Positions 36,379 to 45,659 of a stretch of 64,000 bases of DNA are shown here, piece after piece. Origin of the DNA: Sphingosinicella sp. LHD-64 (GTDB lineage: Bacteria > Pseudomonadota > Alphaproteobacteria > Sphingomonadales > Sphingomonadaceae); assembly GCF_031157375.1 (NCBI RefSeq), contig NZ_JAVIFV010000003.1, forward strand, positions 1 through 64,000. The letters are read 5' to 3'. The stretch's first letter is position 1. Each line of letters begins with the position of its first letter. The position numbers and the translations under genes are program-made. The notes below the pieces were generated by a model, which was not told the origin of the DNA, made no database searches, and worked only from the letters and a program-made list of their open reading frames with translations.

Positions 36379-37107
36379 ATGAAGCGCCTCCGCCGCACCG
36401 TCGTGACCCTGATCGTGCTGGCGGCGCTCGCGCTTGGCGCCCTCCTCCTCTACGGCCATGCCCGCCGGCACCCCGAGGACATGCCGTGGACGGCGCTTGA
36501 TCTGACCCAACCGGTGGGCGCCTTCACTGGCCGCAAGCTCGCCGGCCTGGTCGACGACGCACCCCGCTGCCGCGCTTTGCTCCGCCGGGCCGGCGTCACC
36601 TTCACCGCGCTCCCCGCTCGCCGCGATGGCCCGCAATGCGGTTATGACAGCGCCGTCCGGCTCACCGGCGGCGCGCAGGACATCGCGTATCGCCCCGCCG
36701 GGCTCGGCACCGAATGCGCCGTCGCCGCCGGCCAGGTCCTGTGGGAATGGCATGTCGTCCAGCCCGCCGCGCGCCGCCATTTCGGCCGCGGCGTCGCCCG
36801 CGTCGAGCATTTCGGCAGCTACAATTGCCGCCGCATGTACGGTCGCGACGAGGGCAACTGGAGCGAGCATGCCCGCGCCAATGCAGTCGACATCGCGGCC
36901 TTCGTGCTCGACGACGGCACCCGCATCCGCATCGTCGACGACTGGGAGGGAGGCGGCCCCCGCGCCCGATTCCTCCGGGAGGTCCGCGACGGCGCCTGCG
37001 ACCTCTTCGCCACCGTGCTCTCGCCCGACTACAACGCGGCCCACCGCGACCATCTCCACCTCGACCAGGCGGATCGTGGCACGCTCGGTTGGCGCGCATG
37101 CCGATAG
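36379..37107 (+). CDS. Extensin-like protein with N-terminal membrane anchor
   Basis: A 242-residue paralogue of the lipoprotein at 23890-24543. A single hydrophobic anchor (about 8-27) replaces the lipoprotein signal. The domain carries the C...CGY cysteines, WSEHARANAVDIAAF and HRDHLHLD, aligned to the same places as in the first copy. It completes an oxygenase-NUDIX-extensin run with overlaps or 2-base gaps. Confidence 0.87.
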   Translation: MKRLRRTVVTLIVLAALALGALLLYGHARRHPEDMPWTALDLTQPVGAFTGRKLAGLVDDAPRCRALLRRAGVTFTALPARRDGPQCGYDSAVRLTGGAQDIAYRPAGLGTECAVAAGQVLWEWHVVQPAARRHFGRGVARVEHFGSYNCRRMYGRDEGNWSEHARANAVDIAAFVLDDGTRIRIVDDWEGGGPRARFLREVRDGACDLFATVLSPDYNAAHRDHLHLDQADRGTLGWRACR

Positions 37108-37240
37108 GGAAGGACAGGCTCGCCCACTCAGATTCTGGCGCCTCATGAGCGCAAGTTGAAGCGGTGTCGCCACGCTGGTAGGCTCGTCGGAACCGGGCCA
37201 TCATGGCCTGTTCTGCACACCTGTACCCAAGCGCGAACGG

Positions 37241-38035
37241 ATGCGACAGGCAGCTTCCTCGGTTCGTTTTTCCAAGCCGACCGCCCTTCCCGGGATCGAG
37301 TTGGTGTCGGTCGCATATCCAGAGCGTGCCTTTCCGCCCCATTCGCATCCGGAATTCGTCATCGGCGTCGTCATCGGGGGCGCGGAGACGCTCCAGGTCG
37401 GCCGGCAGGTCAGCCTGGCACCATCCGGCACCACGCTGCTGCTTCACCCCGATGAGGTCCATGCCAATTCGAGCATCGGCCCCGAACCCCTTCGCTACCG
37501 TGTCATGTATGTGCCGCGCGAAACGATGTCGGCCTGGCTCCCCGAGACACTGACCTTTCCCTCCCCGGTCAGCCGGGCCCCCTCCCTGTTCGACGCTGTC
37601 CTGAGATCGCATCGGATCCTGGACCGGCCGAATGACCGCCTCACGCAGGAAGCCGCGTTCGCGGCGCTGCTGGACGAGCTCGCGAAAGGCGCGGACCTTG
37701 CCGAAAGAACATCGGATGGGAAGACGCATTGCGGCGTCGCACGGGTCCGGGACTTTATCGACGAATGCTCCGCGGGCGACTTCAGCCTGGACGATCTCGC
37801 CGCGCTCGCCGGATTGAGCCGCTTCCACTTTCTCCGCATCTTCAAGCAGGCCACCGGACTCACGCCCGTCGCCTACCGCAATCAGCGCCGCGTCGAGGCG
37901 GCGCGCCGGCTGCTGCGTGGCGGTCTCCCGATCGCAGAAATCGCGCTCGCGACCGGCTTCGCGGATCAAAGCCACCTGACCAGGCAGTTTCAACGTCTGG
38001 TGGGAACCTCGCCCGCGCGCTACCGGCAGCAATAA
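37241..38035 (+). CDS. AraC family transcriptional regulator
   Basis: A 264-residue regulator with an N-terminal cupin (HSHPEFVIGVVIGG) and two C-terminal helix-turn-helix units (SLDDLAALAGLSRFHFLRIFKQATG and IAEIALATGFADQSHLTRQFQRLVGTSPARY, recognised by their FHFLRIFK and DQSHLTRQF signatures). Its stop codon lies inside an 18-base sequence that recurs at 39363-39380, before the DUF2165 gene. The genes it controls are unknown; the following hydrolase and DUF2165 genes are candidates. Confidence 0.92.
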   Translation: MRQAASSVRFSKPTALPGIELVSVAYPERAFPPHSHPEFVIGVVIGGAETLQVGRQVSLAPSGTTLLLHPDEVHANSSIGPEPLRYRVMYVPRETMSAWLPETLTFPSPVSRAPSLFDAVLRSHRILDRPNDRLTQEAAFAALLDELAKGADLAERTSDGKTHCGVARVRDFIDECSAGDFSLDDLAALAGLSRFHFLRIFKQATGLTPVAYRNQRRVEAARRLLRGGLPIAEIALATGFADQSHLTRQFQRLVGTSPARYRQQ

Positions 38036-38045
38036 CGTTCAAGCC
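38023..38045. repeat. Direct repeat, copy 1, at the end of the AraC gene
   Basis: AGCAATAACGTTCAAGCC (38028-38045) is identical to 39363-39380; with the five bases before it the match is 21 of 23. This copy spans the AraC stop and ends 31 bases before the hydrolase start. The two copies bracket the hydrolase gene. Confidence 0.85.
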
Positions 38046-38076
38046 GATCCGCGCGTCTCCGGGCTACGGACGAGAT

Positions 38077-39324
38077 ATGAAGCGCCTATCGATTGCCCTG
38101 GCATGTGCGACCTTTGTGCCGTTCACCCCCCTTCTCGCCTGCGAGCCTGGTCTCTATCGGTCGCCCGACGGTTCGGCCCGGGTTGCCGTGACGAGGCCGG
38201 CGGACCGGCTCCGCTACACCTTTGCCGACGGCCGGAGAGGCGAGGTCGGTGCCGCGGAAAGTCCGCTGCGGTGCGATCGCGATCAACTGGTTGGCGCGGG
38301 CGACAGGTCGGCGCCTTGGGTGCGCGTCGCTTTGAATCTCACCGAGACCCAGTTCACCAGCCATGGTCAGAGCCTGCACGGGGTCCTCATCGAGCCTCCC
38401 GGCGCTACAGCCGCGTCCCCGCTTGTCGTCCTGGTGCACGGGTCGGAGCGGACCTCTCCGACGACCGGATCCTATCCCTATATCCTGGCCGCCCTCGGGC
38501 TGCGCGTCTTCGCCTACGACAAACGCGGGACCGGTCAGTCCGAGGGTGAGTACACCCAGAATTTCGAGCTGCTCGCGGACGACGCGGCCGCAGCCTTTGC
38601 CGAGGCACGGCGCCTCGCGGCCGGACGGTTCACCGAGATCGGCTATTTCGGAGGAAGCCAGGGAGGCTGGGTCGCACCGCTCGCCGCCACGCGCAGCGAC
38701 CCGCAGTTCGTGGCCGTGGGCTTCGGGCTTATGGCCAGTCCGATCGAGGAGGATCGCGATCAGGTCCTGACCGAACTGCGCGGCCAGGGGGCAAGCGCGC
38801 AGGTGCTGGCGGCTGCACGGGAGGTGACGGATGCCACCGCGACCCTCGTCCGGTCGCATTTCACCGAGGGGTTCGACGCGCTTGCGGCCGTCAAGGCCCG
38901 CTATGGCGACAGCAGCTGGTTCCGATCGATCCGCGGCGAATATACGGGCGGCATTCTCGCCTCGTCGGAGGCCGATCTCCGGCGGATCGGCCGCGCCCGT
39001 TTCGACAATCTCGAGCTCATCTGGGACTATGACGCGATGGCGGCCCTGCCCCGCGTTCGCGCCCGGCAGCTTTGGATCCTGGCGGAGGAGGATCGCGAAG
39101 CGCCGCCCTCAGTGACGCTGGAACGCCTGTCCCGGGTCAGGCGCGATGGCGCCGATCTCGAAATCTACAGCTTCCCCGGCACCGACCATGGCATGGTCGA
39201 ATATACGCGGGCGCCCGATGGCTCCCGGTCCTATGGCCGGATCACCGACGGATATTTCCGCCTGCTCGCGGACTGGATCGCGGGGCGGATCTCGGGGAGG
39301 TACGGACGGGCGCGGCAGCGATGA
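38077..39324 (+). CDS. Exported alpha/beta hydrolase
   Basis: A 415-residue protein with a signal peptide starting at 38077 (MKRLSIALACATFVPF) cleaved near LLACEPG, a beta-rich N-terminal domain of about 100 residues, then an alpha/beta hydrolase with VLVHGSERT, the nucleophile elbow GGSQGGW, an acid in LAEEDREAP and H in PGTDHGM. It resembles dienelactone-hydrolase or prolyl-peptidase-like exported esterases. It is bracketed by the 18-base direct repeats. Confidence 0.82.
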   Translation: MKRLSIALACATFVPFTPLLACEPGLYRSPDGSARVAVTRPADRLRYTFADGRRGEVGAAESPLRCDRDQLVGAGDRSAPWVRVALNLTETQFTSHGQSLHGVLIEPPGATAASPLVVLVHGSERTSPTTGSYPYILAALGLRVFAYDKRGTGQSEGEYTQNFELLADDAAAAFAEARRLAAGRFTEIGYFGGSQGGWVAPLAATRSDPQFVAVGFGLMASPIEEDRDQVLTELRGQGASAQVLAAAREVTDATATLVRSHFTEGFDALAAVKARYGDSSWFRSIRGEYTGGILASSEADLRRIGRARFDNLELIWDYDAMAALPRVRARQLWILAEEDREAPPSVTLERLSRVRRDGADLEIYSFPGTDHGMVEYTRAPDGSRSYGRITDGYFRLLADWIAGRISGRYGRARQR

Positions 39325-39357
39325 CGCCGTGATTACCGTGCGAAGATCGGACACGCG

Positions 39358-39380
39358 CCGATAGCAATAACGTTCAAGCC
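39358..39380. repeat. Direct repeat, copy 2, upstream of the DUF2165 gene
   Basis: The second copy of the 18-base sequence lies 60 bases before the DUF2165 start. The preceding bases (CGCGCCGAT) still resemble the last codons of the AraC gene, so this copy looks like a decayed duplicate of the AraC 3' end or a shared regulator site. Confidence 0.8.
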
Positions 39381-39439
39381 CGTATGGCCATCTTCATCTA
39401 TGGGCGACACATCGTCGCGCCGAACGAGGAGGTTGAGCC

Positions 39440-39931
39440 ATGCTCGAACCGCTCCTGCTGTCGAAGCTGGTGTTGATTGGCGGGCTTGCCGTCTGGCTCA
39501 GCATCATCGTCCTCAACAACGCGCGCAACTTTGCCGGCGGGGCGGCCGCCATCGGTCTCATGATGAGCATGCGACTGTTCGAGGAGCCGCCGGCGATCGA
39601 GACACCGCTGCTCTCCCGGCGCGTGACCTCGCCGTCCTGGCACAAGGCGATCCTCGGCCTGGTGCTCGCGATCGAGATCGTCGTCGCCCTGGCCCTGTGG
39701 GCGGCGGCCTACGCCTTGCTGAGTGCTCTCAATGGCTCCATCGCCGCCGCCGAGGCGGCGAACGGCGCCACTTTTGCGCTTACGGGTTTCCTGATGCTCA
39801 TCTTCGTCATGGCGTGGGGAGGCGCCTGGTTCGCCTATTATGTCAAACAGGAGAACGCCCAGATCACCCATTTCGTACTGCTGTGCGTGGGCCTCGCCGC
39901 CATCATCGTCGTCAATCTGCCCGTCGGTTGA
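39440..39931 (+). CDS. DUF2165 membrane protein
   Basis: A 163-residue inner-membrane protein with four helices (LLLSKLVLIGGLAVWLSIIVLNN, KAILGLVLAIEIVVALALWAA, ATFALTGFLMLIFVMAWGG, THFVLLCVGLAAIIVVNL, each seen as a hydrophobic block). The NNARNF and MAWGGAWFAY phrases fit DUF2165, a family of unknown function. It is the last typical chromosomal gene before the tRNA fragment. Confidence 0.8.
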   Translation: MLEPLLLSKLVLIGGLAVWLSIIVLNNARNFAGGAAAIGLMMSMRLFEEPPAIETPLLSRRVTSPSWHKAILGLVLAIEIVVALALWAAAYALLSALNGSIAAAEAANGATFALTGFLMLIFVMAWGGAWFAYYVKQENAQITHFVLLCVGLAAIIVVNLPVG

Positions 39932-39998
39932 CATCGAACGAGGCCAGCGAAACACACCGATCGCCCGCATCGCTCGGACGCCAGGTCCCGAAAAAGAC

Positions 39999-40042
39999 TG
40001 GTGACCCCTACGGGAATCGAACCCGTGTTTCAGCCGTGAAAG
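39999..40042 (-). other. 3' half of tRNA-Glu(TTC): integration-site remnant
   Basis: On the minus strand the 44 bases read as anticodon loop CTTTCAC (anticodon TTC), 3' anticodon stem GGCTG, variable loop AAAC, T arm ACGGG-TTCGATT-CCCGT, 3' acceptor AGGGGTC, A and CCA. The 5' anticodon stem should be CAGCC but reads GTCCG, so identity to a tRNA begins exactly at the anticodon loop. Tyrosine integrases often use the anticodon loop of tRNA genes as crossover, leaving a displaced 3' half at one end of the island. The island must lie at higher coordinates; the intact tRNA would be at its far end, which I did not find in the window. Confidence 0.88.
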
Positions 40043-40148
40043 CGGACCCTTTGAACAACAATGGACACCCATGGAACATTGATTTTTCAGTGACTTAGCG
40101 GTAGATTTGCCATCAAGGTACGGGCACGTTTGTGGCCGCATGTTTAAT

Positions 40149-40163
40149 ACGTATTGAATACGT
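40149..40163. promoter_or_regulatory. Perfect palindrome upstream of the integrase
   Basis: ACGTATT (40149-40155) and AATACGT (40157-40163) are perfect inverted arms around a single G, 14 bases before the preferred integrase start. It may bind a directionality factor or the integrase itself, or be part of the promoter. Confidence 0.5.
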
Positions 40164-40176
40164 TTCGGTGCTTTTG

Positions 40177-41471
40177 ATGGCAGGAGTCACGAAAGAATTT
40201 CGAATTCACGAGCGCAGCGTTCGCGCGCGCCTGACGCCGCGTCAATACCCCTATTGGCGCACGATTTCCGAAGGGTGCCACCTCGGCTACTACCGTGGAA
40301 CCCGGCGCGGGACGTGGATCGCTCGCTATCGAGAAGCGGGATCTGCGGGTCCGGCGGTTCGCAAATCAATCGGCGATGCCGACGACGGCTGCGAGGCGAA
40401 CGGTTCGACCATTCTGAACTGGAAGCAGGCGCTGGATGCAGCGACCAGTTGGTTCGCGCTCCAGGAAGCCGGCGGAGACGGCGATCTTGATCCAAACATG
40501 ACCGTTGCAGACGCGGTTATCGCCTATATCGAAATGCGCGATGCTCGGGAGACCGCGCGGGTCGGCAGAAAAGCTCGATCCACCGCATCGTTCAAGCTGA
40601 ACTCGCATGTCTTGGCCGACCAAAAACTTAGCGGCGTGAAGCTATGCGATCTGAACGAGGCGCACTTGCGCAGCTGGCAGCGGAGGCTTTCCTGCGCGAG
40701 GGGTTCGAGCAAGCTGCGCGTGCTCTCCGAGCTCAAAGCTGCACTCAATGACATCTATGCCGAACATCGTAAGGCGCTTCCGCGAGATTTCCCCGTCACG
40801 GTAAAGTTCGGTTGTCGCCCCGTTTTCGCGGATGACGCAGCGAGCGAATCCGTCGCGAGGAGCAATCAAGTTCTGCCGGACGAGAGGATCAGGAAGATAC
40901 TCGCGGCAGTGCAAGATCAAGATTCTGACGGAGACAACTCGATTCTCGCGATCCTTCTCGCGGCGACGGGCGCGCGCTTCTCGCAGGTCGTCAGAATGTT
41001 CGTGCGCGATGTTGAACTTGACCGGAACTGCGTATTCGTCCCGCCGTCAAGGAAGGGGCGCGGAAAGAAGATTGGACCGCACATTCGTGTGCAGGTGGGT
41101 GAAGATGTAGTGGCGGCGCTTCGCTCCCACGTTGAGAACAGGGGTCCGAACGAGCCGCTGCTGCTGCGCTGGCGATATCGGCAGGTCTCGCCGACAAAAT
41201 GGATACGCGTTTCTCGCGCGCCCTGGAAAACCCCGTCGGAAATGCAACGGTGGTGGCCGAAGCAGCCGGGGTTCCAGGCGTGATCCCCTATGCGTTGCGC
41301 CATAGCTCCATCGTCCGCGCGATCAGGGCAAGCATCCCGATCCGACTCGTTGCCGCCCTGCATGACACATCCGTGGCGATAATCGAGAAGCACTATTCAC
41401 GCTGGATTACCGAGAGCCTTGACGACATCGCCGCGCGAGCGATCGTGCCCCTCCTCGCCAAAGCCGCCTGA
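40177..41471 (+). pseudogene. Tyrosine integrase, split by a frameshift
   Basis: The first frame (from ATG 40177, or 40132) gives the arm/core domains and the first catalytic region, AATGARFSQVVRMFVRDV with the Arg, and a Lys-rich hairpin (SRKGRGKK), then ends at 41283. The rest is in the frame one base back: IPYALRHSSIVRAIR and ALHDTSVAIIEKHYSRWI carry the Arg, His and the Tyr nucleophile, ending at 41471. The two overlap at 41199-41283; the join is best near 41240-41260, in a GGTGGTGG run. Together they form one P4-type phage-like integrase. Either one base was lost, or the read has an error. It lies beside the tRNA-Glu half, as expected for the enzyme that inserted the island. Confidence 0.85.
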
Positions 41472-41729
41472 TTTGCGCGCGGAGTAAGTCGAGGCCTCGG
41501 CCACAAGTTACGCAATAGAAACATAGGTGATGGATTGATTTCGCTGAAGCCTGGGCGGCGGCACCTCCCTTTGCATTGGTGGCCGCAAACGAACGGATCT
41601 CGGCGCCGGCGGAGCTTTCGAGCGACGTCCGGACCAGCCGGCCCGCGAAGCGCCGGAGCTGCGCCGGCATCCGGACCACGACTAGACTGCCTTAGCCGTC
41701 GCGTGGGTCGCGGCTTCGGAATGTGGCCG

Positions 41730-42881
<1,152 letters not shown>

Positions 42882-42943
42882 TCAATTGACCGGCAACGAT
42901 GGCGTGCACCCATACCGGACGCGAAGCCTCTCCACGGACCGGG

Positions 42944-43156
42944 CTAGGTGCTCCAGATCCCGTCCCCCGTGCGGGTCGCGACAAGACCGATTTCATTGAA
43001 CAACTGAAGAACCGCCTTACCACCGCCGGCACGCTGGGCGGCTTCGTCAGCGCGCTCCTTGGCGCTGGCAAGGCCGATGCCTTCGATCATCAACTTCTCG
43101 GGTGCGTCCTGCCTCGATTTCGCCTTGGTATGGAATTTCACCAGATAGTAGGACAT
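42944..43156 (-). CDS. Small protein of unknown function
   Basis: A 70-residue protein starting MSYYLVKFHTKAKSRQDAP (the frame is open to 43192 without a better start). It shows mixed alpha/beta character with a helix IGLASAKERADEAAQRAG and a strand KAVLQLFNEIGLVATRTG. No recognised domain. It is upstream of mreB in the same direction with about 170 bases between, which include the mreB promoter. Confidence 0.5.
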   Translation of the reverse strand: MSYYLVKFHTKAKSRQDAPEKLMIEGIGLASAKERADEAAQRAGGGKAVLQLFNEIGLVATRTGDGIWST

Positions 43157-43437
43157 CAGCTCCCAACATTGGGTTCGAGGATTGAAGAGCACAGGCTTGG
43201 GCGTCAGAGATTAAGATCTGCTCCGAAGCAAATCGTGACGCGCCTCAGCAAACCAAAGCTGGCGGCCAATTTGATCTGGCCATCCGGCCTCCAATGTCGC
43301 TTCGGGTCAGTGACCGCGATTAAGATCGCTATGTCGTCGCGCACCTGCTAGATACAGGAAATCACCTGCGCCCCCGCAAGCCGCCCGTGACTGAGAGACG
43401 CTCCGTGCTCCCGCTTGCTCGGAGGATGTGACACTTC

Positions 43438-43782
43438 ATGGAAAAGATCTACCGGATCGGCCGCCGGCGCAAAGCGGCAGCTTCAGAGGCGAGGCTCGCC
43501 CACCATGTCGCGTATCTCAAGAACAGCCACTGGGATGCGGTCCACTTCGTTACCCATGGCACCAAATGCAGCGGGGAGATGATCAAGAGCCCGGCCTGTC
43601 GCGACGGTGCGGCCGGTCTCGATCTGAACCGTGCACCCACGCGGCGCAGATGCCCTGCGTCAGCGTCTTATCGTTTCAACACGCTTGTCGGAGAACCTGG
43701 ATGTCGCGTGCGCTCAACATCAACGCCGCAGAAGGCGATATCGTCGTCACCTGCGAAAAATTCGGCATCCAGATCAGCATGA
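43438..43782 (+). CDS. Possible small protein, probably damaged
   Basis: From the ATG at 43438 about 60 codons show strong G/C third-position bias (MEKIYRIGRRRKAAASEARL...DAVHFVTHGTKCSG), with GGAGG 12 bases before the ATG. After about residue 70 the bias fades and the frame overlaps a better-supported gene starting at 43701, so the 3' part is probably out of frame. I do not recognise it. Confidence 0.3.
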   Translation: MEKIYRIGRRRKAAASEARLAHHVAYLKNSHWDAVHFVTHGTKCSGEMIKSPACRDGAAGLDLNRAPTRRRCPASASYRFNTLVGEPGCRVRSTSTPQKAISSSPAKNSASRSA

Positions 43783-43937
43783 TCGAACGCCTGCACTCGG
43801 GCGGAACCCGGATTGTTCTCAACAACGCCACGGATACCGCGTCGATCGCGAAAGCCTATGGCCCGAAGCTCCTGACCGGCCCCGTCACGCGCATGCAGAC
43901 GCGCCTGAATCGCGGATATCGCGGGGCCAGCGGGTAA
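43701..43937 (+). CDS. Small protein of unknown function
   Basis: A 78-residue protein beginning MSRALNINAAEGDIVVTCEK with GGAG seven bases upstream. It has alternating strands and helices (IVVTCEKFGIQISMIERLHSGGTRIVL; DTASIAKAYGPKLLTGPVTRM) and could be a small cytosolic regulator. No family is recognised. Confidence 0.5.
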   Translation: MSRALNINAAEGDIVVTCEKFGIQISMIERLHSGGTRIVLNNATDTASIAKAYGPKLLTGPVTRMQTRLNRGYRGASG

Positions 43938-44245
43938 AGCTCGTCGGTCCGAAATACGTATGACCGGACTTGGTCGCTGGCAACTCCGCTCCGCCATATA
44001 GACGCGCCTTCTGAACTGCCGCACAGGGAGCAGGCGGGTGAGCCGGTATTCGCATGAACGTCTGTTATCCGGCGCGGGTCGTTCGAAATATGCCAGTCCG
44101 CTCTCGGCCAAAATCGGATCCGCTGGGTCACGCGAAACTACTAAGACCGAGAATAGGCGGAGAAGGGCGGCCCAGGCGCCAACTGAGACGATTACAGCTT
44201 TTCCTACGCGGATTCTCACCGCCCGTTCCATTCACACACAGCCGA
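43938..44245. other. Gene-free gap before the sugar dehydrogenase remnant
   Basis: About 300 bases without a convincing gene or repeat. A minus-strand frame covers it but lacks codon bias and runs through the neighbouring genes. It holds the 3' flank of the dehydrogenase pseudogene. Confidence 0.5.
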
Positions 44246-45366
44246 TTAATGTTGAGTTTGGCGCGCCAAGCGCAAAATTCGGCCGTCTTGTTCGTCAGTC
44301 AATAGATAGAGCGTGCCATCGGGCGCCTGCTTTACATTACGCAGCCGCACCGGCGTATCAGTCATAAGATACTCGACGCCAACAATCTGCCCGCCTTCGA
44401 GATCAGCCCGCATCAGGTTTCCACCCGCCAGTCCGGCTATGATCAGGTCACCCCTCCATTCGGGGAATGCCGGTCCGGTATCGACCGTGAGACCTGTCGG
44501 GGCGACCGTCCGATCGGCCCATGACCACACAGGCGCGGTATAGACTGTGTTGGGAAGAGTCTGCGCGGGTCGATACTCGGCATTGCGGTAGCGGCCACTG
44601 GTCTGCACCGGCCAGCCATAATTGGCGCCCGGGATGAGAAGGTTGATTTCGTCGCCGCTGGTCGGACCGTGTTCGGTCAGCCAGATGCGTCCGCTGTCCG
44701 GATTTTGGGCAAGTCCTTGCGATGCACGAATGCCCATCGCATAAAGTCCAGGCACACCTTCGGGCCCGAAACTGGGATTGCCGGGAGCCGGCTCTCCCTC
44801 CAACGTGAATCGATAGACCTTGCCATGCCGGCTGGACGGATCTTGGGCGACCGGCAACGGCGGGTTGTCCCACTCATGAAAATGGCGCTCGCCGACCGTC
44901 ATATAGATATGACGGTCGCGGCCGATCAGGAGGCCGCCACCATAATGATAGCGCTCGGCAGTGTAGGGCGTTGCGTCGAAGAGGGTGGTAACGTCCACCA
45001 GCCGATCGTCGACAAGCCGCGCGGTCGCGAGGCGCGTCGTGGTGCCGCCTGAACCCCGGGCAGTGTAGGTGAAGTAGAGCGTTCGATTTCGCGAGAAGTC
45101 AGGATGAAGCACCACGTCGAACAGGCCGCTGTTGTCGCTGGCGGTTTGTCGGACATTGTCGAGATCCGCCGGCAAGCCGCTAACCGGAAATTTCGTTCCG
45201 TCGCTGGTGACCCGAACAAGGCCCCATCCTTTTCAGTGACGAGGAAGTCACCCGTCGGCAGGAATGCCAACGACCAGGGATGGCGAAGCCCGGACGCGAC
45301 TGTGACCGTTTCTATCGGCGTGGACGAAGGCGCAGTTGACGCCAAGGCAAGGGCAAGCAGAATCAT
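44246..45366 (-). pseudogene. PQQ-dependent sugar dehydrogenase, frameshifted
   Basis: The N-terminus is in one frame: signal peptide (MILLALALAS) then VASGLRHPWSLAFLPTGDF and TEKDGALF. The rest, from VTSDGTKFPVSGLPADLDN to the end, is one frame away. The break is near 45211-45214: adding one C restores LFRVTSDGTKF. The body has all family signatures: HPDFSRNRTLYFTY, GGGLLIGRDRHIYMTVGE, TEHGPTSGDEINLL, GANYGWP. The repaired protein would be about 374 residues, periplasmic and PQQ-binding. As read the gene is broken; a sequencing error is the alternative. Confidence 0.85.
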
Positions 45367-45659
45367 TCTCTACTCCTTCCGCGCGGAGGGCGCTGATGCG
45401 GCCCCCAATTACCTTGAGACAATCACGTCCAACACTGTATCGCCGTTTTGCGACAGTGAATGCCTCGATCCGACTAGGTCAAGGCAAGATGGGCATTCAG
45501 TCATGTCGAAGACGTGCCGGTGCGGCCACAGCGGCAATCCGCTAGCATATCAATCGACCGAAATGACGGCCGCGCCCACCTGAAGACGTCGCAGTCTAAT
45601 GGCGCCACTCTACATCTCAGCAGCAATTCTGTCCGTTGCGACTGGAACGCTTGCCATCC

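Noticed and set aside
40003-40090. A complete tRNA gene next to the integrase
   Set aside because: Only the 3' half fits the cloverleaf. The 5' anticodon stem, D arm and 5' acceptor strand are absent, so it is an attachment-site fragment and not a working tRNA.
41222-41256. Programmed -1 frameshift in the integrase
   Set aside because: AAAACCCC is present near 41227 but does not match a standard slippery heptamer in frame, and no downstream stem-loop is obvious. A simple indel or read error is more likely.
44926-45366. A separate 146-residue secreted protein
   Set aside because: Its first 45 residues are the N-terminus of the PQQ-type dehydrogenase; the rest is the wrong frame after a one-base loss.
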